A stretch of DNA of 64,000 nt from CAUJIW01 sp963205175 (lineage in GTDB: Bacteria > Pseudomonadota > Alphaproteobacteria > Sphingomonadales > Sphingomonadaceae). Numbering within the stretch: position 1 is the stretch's first letter; each line of letters starts with the position of its first letter. The translations under genes and the position numbers were made by a program. The stretch is from the NCBI GenBank assembly GCA_041060555.1, contig JBEUDS010000013.1; one strand, written 5' to 3'. The notes beneath the pieces were generated by a model. That model searched no databases, was not told the origin of the DNA, and saw only the letters and a list, made by a program, of their open reading frames with translations. This document shows, piece by piece, positions 48,653 to 56,749 of this stretch.

Positions 48653-50494
48653 ATGCGCGCTTTCCGCGCCTTCGCCACGTCATTCGCCCTGGCTCTCGCC
48701 ACCACCACTGCGATGGGCTCGTTGAGCATCCTGGCGGCGCCTGTCGAGGCGGCCGAGGACGAGACCAGTCGTTTCAATGCCTTTCTGGAGCAGGCCTTCC
48801 AGGCCGAGGTCGCCAGCTCGCCGACCTTCCAGACCCAGCTCGGCATCAAGACCGACTATGGCAAGTGGGACGACATGTCGGAGGCCGGTGCGATCGACGA
48901 CTATGCGCGGCGCGCAAAGACACTTGCAGTGATGCGCGAGAGCTTCGATTTCGCCAAGCTGTCGCCGGACGCGCGGCTGTCGTGGCGGATCATGGAATCC
49001 AACGCCCGCCGCGAGGAAGCGGCCCTGCGCTTCCGCAACCATGACTATGTGTTCGACCAGATGAACGGCGCGCAGAGCCAGCTGCCGGCGTTTCTCATCA
49101 ACCTGCATCGCATCGATACCAAAGCGGACGCCGAGGCCTACGTCTCGCGCCTCAACGGCTTGAAACCGCTGATGGCGACGTTGCTCGCCGAGACCCGCAA
49201 GCGGGCGGCACTGGGCGTGATGCCGCCCAAGTGGGTGTTCCCCTACGTCATCGCGGATGCACGCAACATCATTACCGGAGCACCCTTCACCAAGGGCGCG
49301 GACTCGACGCTGCTGGCCGACTTCAAGGCCAAGGTCGCCAGGCTGAAGCTGCCGGCGGCCGAGGAGAAGGCGCTGGTGGACGCCGCCAGTGCCGCGCTGC
49401 TGGGCGCGGTCAAGCCCGCCTATGAGGAACTGATCGCGCTGATGCAGGCTCAGGAAGCGCGGGCGACCAATGATGACGGCGTGTGGAAGCTGCCCGATGG
49501 CGCCGCCTATTACGCCGAGCGGCTGGCCAACTACACCACCACCAGCCTGACGCCTGACGAGATCCACAGCTTTGGCCTGTCTGAAGTCGCCCGCATCCAC
49601 CAGGAGATGGCGGCGGTGATGACGCGTGTCGGTTTCAAGGGTGACCTCAAGGCCTTCTTCAAGGCCGTGCAGGACGATCCGAAGCAATATTACCGGAACG
49701 ACGCCAGGGGTCGTGCCGCCTATCTCGCCGAGGCGACGCGGGTGATCGACGCCGCCCGCGCCAAGCTGCCGGCCTATTTCGGTCTACTGCCCAGGGCGGA
49801 GATGGTGGTGAAGCCGGTGGAGGCGTTCCGCGAGAAATCCGCCGGCAAGGCCTTCTACCAGCGGCCGGCGCCGGATGGCTCACGGCCGGGCGTCTATTAC
49901 GCCAACCTCTACGACATGAAGGACATGCCGAAATATCAGCTGGAGGCCCTGGCCTATCATGAGGGCATTCCCGGCCACCACCTGCAGCTGGCAATCTCGG
50001 GTGAATTGAAGGATGTGCCGAGCCTGCGCAAGTTCGGCCGCTTCACCGCCTATTCCGAGGGCTGGGGGCTTTACGCCGAGCGGCTGGGCAAGGAGATGGG
50101 TTTCTACACCGACCCCTATGCCGAATTCGGCCGGCTGAGTCAGGAGCTGTGGCGGGCGGTGCGGCTGGTTGTCGACACCGGCCTTCACGCCAAGAAGTGG
50201 ACCCGCGAGCAGGCGATCCAGTATCACCTCGACAACACGCCAAATTCCGTGGGCGAAGCGACCAAGGCGGTCGAACGCTACATCATCTATCCCGGTCAGG
50301 CGACCGCCTACCAGATCGGCATGACCGAGATCGTCAAGGCCCGTGAATCGGCGCGCGCCATCATGGGTGACCGCTTCGACATCCGCGGCTTCCACGATGT
50401 GGTGCTGGGGGCAGGCCCGGTACCGCTTGATATCCTGCACGAGAATGTCGCGGCCTGGGCTCGCGGCGAGAGTGGTGCCCCCGGCACCCGCTGA
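48653..50494 (+). CDS. DUF885 family zinc-peptidase-like protein
   Basis: The 613-residue exported protein has a signal peptide ('MRAFRAFATSFALALATTTA...', cleavage near 'APVEAAE') and a DUF885 catalytic region with the zinc motif 'HEGIPGHH' at 436-443, followed by 'AYSEGWGLYAERLGKEMGF', the third-ligand glutamate block. The fold resembles M3/M32-like metallopeptidases, and some members are reported as oligopeptidases. ATG 48653 is preceded by GGAGGG; an ATG seven codons earlier is less likely. It is convergent with nhaA. The substrate is unknown. Confidence 0.87.
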   Translation: MRAFRAFATSFALALATTTAMGSLSILAAPVEAAEDETSRFNAFLEQAFQAEVASSPTFQTQLGIKTDYGKWDDMSEAGAIDDYARRAKTLAVMRESFDFAKLSPDARLSWRIMESNARREEAALRFRNHDYVFDQMNGAQSQLPAFLINLHRIDTKADAEAYVSRLNGLKPLMATLLAETRKRAALGVMPPKWVFPYVIADARNIITGAPFTKGADSTLLADFKAKVARLKLPAAEEKALVDAASAALLGAVKPAYEELIALMQAQEARATNDDGVWKLPDGAAYYAERLANYTTTSLTPDEIHSFGLSEVARIHQEMAAVMTRVGFKGDLKAFFKAVQDDPKQYYRNDARGRAAYLAEATRVIDAARAKLPAYFGLLPRAEMVVKPVEAFREKSAGKAFYQRPAPDGSRPGVYYANLYDMKDMPKYQLEALAYHEGIPGHHLQLAISGELKDVPSLRKFGRFTAYSEGWGLYAERLGKEMGFYTDPYAEFGRLSQELWRAVRLVVDTGLHAKKWTREQAIQYHLDNTPNSVGEATKAVERYIIYPGQATAYQIGMTEIVKARESARAIMGDRFDIRGFHDVVLGAGPVPLDILHENVAAWARGESGAPGTR

Positions 50495-50512
50495 CGGCAA
50501 GATCGATGCTGT

Positions 50513-50545
50513 CCGCCCGGTTGCGCGTTCAGCGCTGCCGGGCGG
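50513..50545. terminator. Hairpin at the DUF885/nhaA junction
   Basis: CCGCCCGG (50513-50520) and CCGGGCGG (50538-50545) pair perfectly across 17 nt, directly after the DUF885 stop and overlapping the end of nhaA. No T-run is present. Confidence 0.4.
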
Positions 50546-51719
50546 CAAGCCGCAGCAGCGCCAGGCCGCCCAGTGCCGAGATCAGTGATCCGGTCAGGAT
50601 GCCCAGCCGGATGTCGTCGGCGTGCAGCCCACCGGGGAAGGCCAGCCCGCCGATGAACAGGCTCATGGTGAAGCCGATGCCGCAGATCACCGACATGCCA
50701 TAGAGGCCGGTCCAGTTGGCGCCGTCCGGCATCCGCACCCAGCCGGCCTTGATCATCAGCCAACAGGCACCGAACACGCCGATCTGCTTCCCGGCCACCA
50801 GACCGGCGGTGATGCCCATGGGGATGGGGGCGGCGAGATCGGCCAGCGAAAGGCCGCGCAGGTCGAGGCCTGCGTTGGCGAAGGCAAAGATAGGCAGGAT
50901 CGCGAAGGCGACCCAAGGGTGCAGGGCGTGTTCCAGCGTCTCCAGCGGCGACACATCGGCACGACGTGGCAGCCGCAGCGGGATGAACAGCGCCGTCACC
51001 ACGCCGGCAATGGTGGCATGCAGGCCTGATTTCAGAACGAACACCCACATTGCCGCACCCACCAGCAGGAATGGCCACAGTCGCTTGGGGTAGAAGCGGT
51101 TGAGCGCTGCCAGCACCACCATGCAGACAACGGCGCCCAGCAGGTAACCCAGGCTGAGTTTGGCGGTGTAGAACAGGGCGATGATGATGATCGCGCCCAT
51201 GTCGTCGACCACGGCGATGGCGGTCAGCAAGACCTTCAACGTCAGGGGAGTGCCCTTGCCGGCCAGCGAGAAGATGCAGATGGCGAAGGCAATGTCGGTG
51301 GCCGACGGGATCGCCCAGCCATGGACGGCCGAGGCGTCCTGGTGGTTGAACAGCACATAGATGATCGCGGGCACCACCATGCCGCCCAGTGCCGCCACCA
51401 TTGGCAGGATGATCTGGTCGCGGCTGGACAGCTGGCCCTGGACGATCTCGCGTTTGATCTCCAGCCCGACGAGCAGGAAGAAGATCGCCATCAAGCCGTC
51501 ATTGATCCAGAGAATCAGCGGCTTGGTCAGGCTGGCACTGTCGATGCCGAGCGTCAGACGATGTTCCTGGAAGGCGTCATAAAGGGGCGCCGCCGGTGAA
51601 TTGCGCATGATGATGGCGATGGCGGCGGCAATGAGAAGCATGATGCCACCGGCGGCCTCCAGGCGGAAAAACTCCCGTAACATCGTTGCCGGGGCTCGCC
51701 ATACCGGTGCACGCATCAT
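50529..51719 (-). CDS. nhaA: Na+/H+ antiporter NhaA
   Basis: NhaA exports sodium or lithium in exchange for protons in the inner membrane. The 396-residue protein has about 12 hydrophobic segments. The ion-binding pair of aspartates sits in 'AIAVVDDMGAIIIIALFY', as in E. coli Asp163/Asp164, and 'HGWAIPSATDIAFAICIFSL' is the helix IV region with its conserved Thr and Asp. Two adjacent ATGs (51719 and 51716) follow an AGGAG site. The 180-bp leader is highly structured and resembles the nhaA-I riboswitch class. Confidence 0.95.
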   Translation of the reverse strand: MMRAPVWRAPATMLREFFRLEAAGGIMLLIAAAIAIIMRNSPAAPLYDAFQEHRLTLGIDSASLTKPLILWINDGLMAIFFLLVGLEIKREIVQGQLSSRDQIILPMVAALGGMVVPAIIYVLFNHQDASAVHGWAIPSATDIAFAICIFSLAGKGTPLTLKVLLTAIAVVDDMGAIIIIALFYTAKLSLGYLLGAVVCMVVLAALNRFYPKRLWPFLLVGAAMWVFVLKSGLHATIAGVVTALFIPLRLPRRADVSPLETLEHALHPWVAFAILPIFAFANAGLDLRGLSLADLAAPIPMGITAGLVAGKQIGVFGACWLMIKAGWVRMPDGANWTGLYGMSVICGIGFTMSLFIGGLAFPGGLHADDIRLGILTGSLISALGGLALLRLAARQR

Positions 51720-51724
51720 TCACT

Positions 51725-51835
51725 CCTGCGGTTCGTCAACGTGGCGATCGGGTCGGTCCGGCTAAAGGCGGTACACCTCGGTCCAAAGCCGGCTGCCCGC
51801 CGCCACGTGCGGCGTCACGTCAACTCGTTGACCCT
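51725..51835 (-). ncRNA. Candidate nhaA-I (lithium-class) riboswitch leader
   Basis: Reading with nhaA, the leader has CCGGCT (at 51788-51793) pairing with AGCCGG (at 51758-51763) around 'TTGGACCGAGGTGTACCGCC', a repeated ACCG/GGACCG pattern, and an outer pairing of GTTGACGTG-type sequence with CCACGTTGAC. The AGGAG of nhaA follows at once. The wording fits the nhaA-I RNA motif, later described as Li-sensing, as I remember it. Stems are seen; class assignment is recalled. Confidence 0.6.
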
Positions 51836-51898
51836 TCTAGATAAGGGGCTGACAGGGGGGGTCAACCGAAACCGGTCGCGGCACGGCGCGACGGATGC

Positions 51899-52399
51899 TC
51901 AATCCGTCGGTGCCGCGGTGTGGCTGGCGGTCGTGATCAGGCGATTCAACATGCCGATAAGCGCACGCAGTTCGTCGGGCGTGAACAACGCCCGGTATTT
52001 CTCTTCCTGGCGGAAAACCGCCTCGCGCATCTGTGTCAGCGTTTCCCGGCCCCTGTCGGTTGCGTGCAGGCAATGGCGGCGGCGATCGTCAGCGGACTGG
52101 CGCCGCTCCGCCAGACCCTCGCGTTCCAGCAGGTCGATCAGCGACACGATGGTCGCCTTGTCGATGTCCAGCTCGCGCGAGAGTTCGATCTGGGAGATGC
52201 CGGGGTTGGCGACGATCAGCGCGAGCGTGCTGAACTGTCCGGGGCGCAGTTCTCCCTGGCCAACCTCGCTGGCGAAGTCGCGCCAGAGGTGCAGTTGCGC
52301 CCGCCGGACACTATGCTGAAGCAGGTCCGGCAGAAAACTCAGATTTACCCTTGCCCCTTGCGATGTGGCGTGTTGGCCCGACTTGCGCCTCATGCTCAT
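51899..52399 (-). CDS. MarR-family transcriptional regulator
   Basis: The 166-residue protein has the MarR winged-helix domain in the middle ('GISQIELSRELDIDKATIVS', then the wing 'RRQSADDRRRHCLHATDRGR') flanked by dimerisation helices ('LHLWRDFASEVGQGELRPGQ' and 'LFTPDELRALIGMLNRLI'). MarR proteins bind palindromic operators and release them on binding phenolic or oxidative ligands. It lies upstream of nhaA on the same strand, 180 bp away, but the structured leader between them argues for separate transcription. The target is unknown. Confidence 0.9.
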   Translation of the reverse strand: MSMRRKSGQHATSQGARVNLSFLPDLLQHSVRRAQLHLWRDFASEVGQGELRPGQFSTLALIVANPGISQIELSRELDIDKATIVSLIDLLEREGLAERRQSADDRRRHCLHATDRGRETLTQMREAVFRQEEKYRALFTPDELRALIGMLNRLITTASHTAAPTD

Positions 52400-52578
52400 A
52401 TCGGCGTGCCTTTGTTTTTATTTTCAGGCGGTTCCGCTGTATGGAATGCGCCCTCCCCCATGCCTGAGCAGCGGTCCGGTTCCGGCTTCCGTAACGTCAG
52501 GCACCCAATGATTCGCAACGTAACCAATCCGCAGCATCTGGGCTAGACCCTGATCGCGTCTGCTGCTTGGCGCCCTGA

Positions 52579-52595
52579 CGCACCTATCAGGTGCG
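52579..52595. terminator. Short hairpin after the receiver gene
   Basis: CGCACCT (52579-52585) and AGGTGCG (52589-52595) pair perfectly around ATC, 30 bp beyond the end of the receiver-domain gene on the minus strand. It may end that transcript. The remaining gap to the marR start shows nothing else clear. Confidence 0.4.
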
Positions 52596-52624
52596 ATGGA
52601 GCGTGACAGCGATGCGCTGGTGGG

Positions 52625-53005
52625 TCAGTTCCCGCCGTGGAGCGCGGCGCGCAGCTGCGCGCGGGTAAATGGCTTGGGCAGGGCGGCACAATTGGGTTCG
52701 GAGAGTTGATCGGCGTCTGTCAGGCTACCCGACATCAAAACGACGCGAATGGTGGGGTGACGGGCGCGCACATGCGTCAGCAGCCCCCGGCCATCCATGC
52801 CGCCATGCAGATTGAGGTCGGTCAGCACGGTGTCCACTGGTGAACCGGTGGCCAGGATCGCGCAGGCCGCGTCGCCACTCTCGGCTGTGATCACCGTGCA
52901 GCCGAGGCTTTCCACCTCGGCGCTGATGGAGTCGAGCACCAGATCGTCGTCATCGACGATCAGCACGTGCAGCGACAAGGGGGTGTCGGACGACGCGACT
53001 GTCAT
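52625..53005 (-). CDS. Stand-alone response-regulator receiver domain
   Basis: The 126-residue protein is a single CheY-like receiver: acidic pocket 'LIVDDDDLVLDSI', phospho-acceptor aspartate in 'VDTVLTDLNLHGG', the Ser/Thr switch in 'VVLMSGS' and the conserved lysine in 'ALPKPF'. No output domain or partner kinase gene is adjacent, so it may be a phosphorelay intermediate or act by protein binding. An AGGAG site precedes the ATG. It is unrelated by sequence to the flanking marR and transporter genes. Confidence 0.9.
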   Translation of the reverse strand: MTVASSDTPLSLHVLIVDDDDLVLDSISAEVESLGCTVITAESGDAACAILATGSPVDTVLTDLNLHGGMDGRGLLTHVRARHPTIRVVLMSGSLTDADQLSEPNCAALPKPFTRAQLRAALHGGN

Positions 53006-53116
53006 GGCCTGCTCCTGCTGGGGTGTCCGCTGCTGCGGCGCACCACCGGATGCAGGCCATGTTAGCCCATTTCTCCCGCAAGGCGAGGGGATTGCGTCAA
53101 TTTCCCGGGCGCCGGC

Positions 53117-54741
53117 TCAACTGTCGTGGCCGATATCGCGGTCTTTCGTTTCCGGCAGGAACAGCAGACTCACCACCAGCGCCATGGCGACCACGCCCCA
53201 TGTGTACCACAAGCCGGCGTATACATCGCCCGACTTCACGATGATGTACTGCGACACGAAGGGCAGGAAGCCGCCGAAATAGCCGGTGCCCAGGTGATAG
53301 GGGACGCTGAGCGAGGTATAGCGGACGCGCGCCGGGAACAGTTCCACCAGCAGCGCCGCCACCTGTCCGTAGGTCATGCCTGACAGCCAGGTCATGGCGA
53401 CGACGATGGCGATGATAAGTGCCGGTTTCATCTGCGCCGGATCGGCCTTCAGCGGATAGCCGGCGGCTGCCAGCGCGTCGGCTAGTGCCGCCTCGTCATA
53501 GCCGGTCACCAGCTGGTCGCCAGCGCTTACCGTCAGCGTCGTGCCCTCGGCCTTGGTGTAGCTGATGCCGCGCTTGGTCAGATAGTCGATGGCGCGGGCG
53601 CAATCGGTGGCCTGGCCTTTCTGGGCGAATACATTGTACTGGCAGTCGCTGCCCGTCACCGTGACCGGGGCGGCTTTCATCGCCCGCGCCAGTGCCGGGT
53701 TGGCGGCATCGGCCAGCTGATGGAACAGCGGGAACAGCAACGCCAGCGTCAGGGCGTAGCCGGCAATCAGCAGCTTCTTGCGGCCAACCTTGTCGGACAG
53801 CCAGCCGAATACCACGAAGGCTGGTGCGCCGAGGATGACCGCCAGGGCGATCAGTTCCTGTGCGTGGCTGGGTTCCATCTGCGCGGTCTGCTGCAGGAAA
53901 TAGAGGCTGGAGAACTGGGCAGTGTACCAGATGACGGTCAGGCCGGCCGACACGCCGAACAGCGCCACCAGCACCAGCTTGGTATTGGCCCAGGTCGAGA
54001 AGCTTTCCTTCAGCGGATTGCGCGAGGTCTCGCCGGCGGCCTTCATGGCCTGAAATACCGGGCTCTCCTTGAGCTTCAGCCGAATGTAGAGCGAGATCGC
54101 CAGCAGGAACAGCGAGAAGATGAACGGAATCCGCCAACCCCAGGCGTTGAAGTCATCCGCCGGCAACATCGCCCGGCAACCTAGCACCACCGCGAGCGAC
54201 AGCAGGAAGCCGCCAACCACCGACACATCTGGATCCAGCTGGTGTAAAAGCCGCGCCGCCCCCTGGGGGCGTGCTCGGCGACATAGATGGCGGCACCGCC
54301 ATACTCACCGCCGAGCGCCAGCCCCTGCAACAGCCGCAGCGTCACCAGCAGCACCGGTGCCCAGATGCCGATTTCGGCGTAGGTGGGCAGGATGCCGACC
54401 GCGGCCGTTGCAACGCCCATCAGGGTGATGGTGACAAGGAAGGTGTATTTGCGGCCGATCATGTCGCCGAGGTGCCCGAACACCACCGCGCCGATGGGGC
54501 GCACGCCGAAGCCGGCGCCAAAGGCGGCCAGCGACGCGAGGAAGGCGGCGGTCGGGTTCTCGACCGGGAAGAACAGGCTGCCGAGCAGGGCCGCCAGCGT
54601 GCCGTACATGAAGAAGTCGTACCATTCGAACACGGTGCCCAGCGACGAGGCGACGATGACCAGCCGGTCGCGTTTGCCGATGACGTGGGCATCCATCTCG
54701 TGATCCGTCACGTCCTGCCCAACGCCCTGTTCCTGCGCCAT
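53117..54741 (-). pseudogene. MHS-family transporter, frameshifted
   Basis: The N-terminal part (start near 54741, 'MAQEQGVGQDVTDHEMDAHV') runs in one frame through 'AEHAPRGRRGFYTSWIQM'. It then breaks near 54226-54231, and the rest ('SVVGGFLLSLAVV...' to 'KDRDIGHDS') continues in another frame. Joined, the two parts match the intact paralogue at 54981-56612 along its length, including 'GTVFEWYDF' and the extra loop. A 2-bp insertion or 1-bp loss would explain it. MHS transporters carry small organic acids with protons. It is either a true pseudogene or a sequencing error; base composition is like its neighbours. Confidence 0.85.
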
Positions 54742-54925
54742 CGACTGTGTCTCCCCGTGTTTGTTATCCGTCGCCTGTCCTGCCGGAAGGCGGCGCTTGT
54801 CAGTCATGCCGTCCGTCTCCCCTTGCTGGCAAGGCCTGACCATAGCGGGTGATCGTCTGGCGTGAAAAGGAGCCAAAATCAACAAGGCGTTGCCGGCGTG
54901 CCGGGGGGCGGCCACCAAGAAAATC

Positions 54926-54950
54926 GGGGCCGCGCTGGCGGCGCGGCCCC
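54926..54950 (-). terminator. Intrinsic terminator of the intact MHS gene
   Basis: GGGGCCGCGC and GCGCGGCCCC (10 bp, perfect) enclose a 5-nt loop. On the minus strand the stem is followed by GATTTTC, about 30 bp after the transporter stop. Confidence 0.75.
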
Positions 54951-54980
54951 GGGGAGGCGCAGAACTCTGGACGAGGTTCG

Positions 54981-56612
54981 TTACTGGTACTTGGCGTCGT
55001 GATGGATCTCGCGATCCTTGGTCTCGGCGAGGAACAAACCGCCGACGATCAGCGACATCACGGCGATGCCGATCGGATACCAAAGGCCAGCGTACATGTT
55101 GCCGGTGACGGCGACGATGGCCAGCGAGATGAACGGCAGCAGGCCGCCGAACCAGCCGTTACCGAAGTGGTAGGGCACCGACATCGACGTGTAGCGGATC
55201 CGCGCCGGGAACAGCTCCACCAGGAAGGCGGCGATCGGGCCATAGACCATGGTGACGTACAGCATCAGCACGGTGAGGATGACGACGATCATCGGCTTGT
55301 TCATCTGCGCCGGATCGGCTTTGGCTGGATAGCCGGCCTGATCGAGCGCGGCCTTGTACTCGTCCTCGTTGAAGCCCGAGAGCATGATGTCCGGGCCGAT
55401 ATTGACCGTCACCTGAGAGGCCGTGCCCTCCTGTTTGGTGTACTGGATGCCCTTCTTCGACAGGAAGTCGAGCGCCTTGGCGCAGTCGCTGGCCTGCTTG
55501 CCCCACATGTTGAACTGGCAGTCCGGCGTCACCTGTACCGTCACCGGCGCCCGTTCCATGGCGTCGAACAGCGCCGGATTGGCGAAGTTGGCCAGCCCCT
55601 TGAACAGCGGGATGGCGGTCAGCGCGGCAAGCAGGAAGCCAGCCATCATGATCTTCTTGCGGCCGATCCGGTCGGACAGCGTGCCGAAGAACACGAAGAA
55701 GGGCGTACCGATGGCCAGCGCGATGGCGATCAGCGTGTAGGCGGTCGTGTAGTCGACGCTCAGCGACTTCTCCAGGAAATAGAGCGCGTAGAACTGGCCC
55801 ATGTACCACACCACGCCCTGACCGGCGGTGGCGCCCAGCAGGGCCAGCAGCACGTACTTGAGATTATACCAGTGGGCGAAGCTTTCCTTGAGCGGGTTCT
55901 TGGAGACCTTGCCCTCGGCCTTCATCTGCTTGAACACCGGGCTTTCCGACAGTTTCATGCGGATGTAGACCGAGATCGCCAGCAGCACGACCGAGACCAG
56001 GAATGGAATGCGCCAGCCCCAGGCCTTGAACGATTCCGCGTCCATGACGCCGCGAATGCCGCCGATGACCGCCAGCGACAGGAAGAAGCCCAATGTCGCC
56101 GTGGTCTGGATCCAGCTGGTGTAGAAACCGCGCTTGCCGGCCGGCGCGTGCTCGGCCACGTAGGTTGCGGCACCGCCGTACTCCCCGCCCAGGGCGAGGC
56201 CCTGCAGCAGGCGCAGCACCAGCATCAGGATCGCGGCCCAGATGCCGATCTGTTCATAGGTGGGCAGCAGGCCGACGGCGGCAGTGGAAATGCCCATCAG
56301 CAAAATGGTGATGAGGAACGTGTGCTTGCGGCCAATCACGTCGCCCAGATGGCCAAAGACGATGGCGCCGAACGGACGCACCAGGAAGCCGGCGCCGAAG
56401 GTCGCCATCACGGCGAGCAGGGCCGCCGTTTCATTGCCCTGCGGAAAGAACAGCACCGAGAAGAAGGTCGCCAGGGTGCCGTAGAGGTAGAAGTCATACC
56501 ACTCGAACACCGTGCCGAGGGATGACGCGAAAATTACCATGCGATGGTCCTTGTCGCCCAGTTCATCCTGAACTGGGCCGGACGCACCGGTATTGACTGC
56601 CGAAGTCGCCAT
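54981..56612 (-). CDS. MHS-family (MFS) organic-acid/H+ symporter
   Basis: The 543-residue inner-membrane protein belongs to the metabolite:H+ symporter branch of the MFS. It has 'ASSLGTVFEWYDFYLYGTLA' at the first helix, 'GHLGDVIGRKHTFLITI' and 'DRIGRKK' as the two loop signatures, and 'LQGLALGGEYGGAATYVAEH'. An unusual loop of about 90 residues after the seventh to eighth helix contains two cysteines ('DCQFNMW' and 'SDCAKALDFL'). It resembles shikimate and alpha-ketoglutarate permeases; the substrate is not determined. The neighbouring gene is a frameshifted paralogue with the same loop. A TTGT-N7-ACAA dyad lies about 90 bp upstream. Confidence 0.9.
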   Translation of the reverse strand: MATSAVNTGASGPVQDELGDKDHRMVIFASSLGTVFEWYDFYLYGTLATFFSVLFFPQGNETAALLAVMATFGAGFLVRPFGAIVFGHLGDVIGRKHTFLITILLMGISTAAVGLLPTYEQIGIWAAILMLVLRLLQGLALGGEYGGAATYVAEHAPAGKRGFYTSWIQTTATLGFFLSLAVIGGIRGVMDAESFKAWGWRIPFLVSVVLLAISVYIRMKLSESPVFKQMKAEGKVSKNPLKESFAHWYNLKYVLLALLGATAGQGVVWYMGQFYALYFLEKSLSVDYTTAYTLIAIALAIGTPFFVFFGTLSDRIGRKKIMMAGFLLAALTAIPLFKGLANFANPALFDAMERAPVTVQVTPDCQFNMWGKQASDCAKALDFLSKKGIQYTKQEGTASQVTVNIGPDIMLSGFNEDEYKAALDQAGYPAKADPAQMNKPMIVVILTVLMLYVTMVYGPIAAFLVELFPARIRYTSMSVPYHFGNGWFGGLLPFISLAIVAVTGNMYAGLWYPIGIAVMSLIVGGLFLAETKDREIHHDAKYQ

Positions 56613-56700
56613 GATCCAACCCTATGTATGTTTCGTTGATCCCCATGTCGGCATGACGCGTCTCCCCCGCCTGCTCCGACATCGGTCACAGCATCCCTGT

Positions 56701-56715
56701 TTGTGCGCCGCACAA
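56701..56715 (-). promoter_or_regulatory. TTGT-N7-ACAA operator-like dyad
   Basis: TTGTGCG-C-CGCACAA is a perfect 15-bp dyad about 90-100 bp upstream of the intact MHS transporter start. GntR-family (FadR-like) regulators often bind short TTGT..ACAA-type dyads near organic-acid transporter genes. The regulator gene is not in the adjacent sequence. Confidence 0.45.
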
Positions 56716-56749
56716 CCAATTAGACTTTCGGGTCAGAGTGTAGCGGCGG

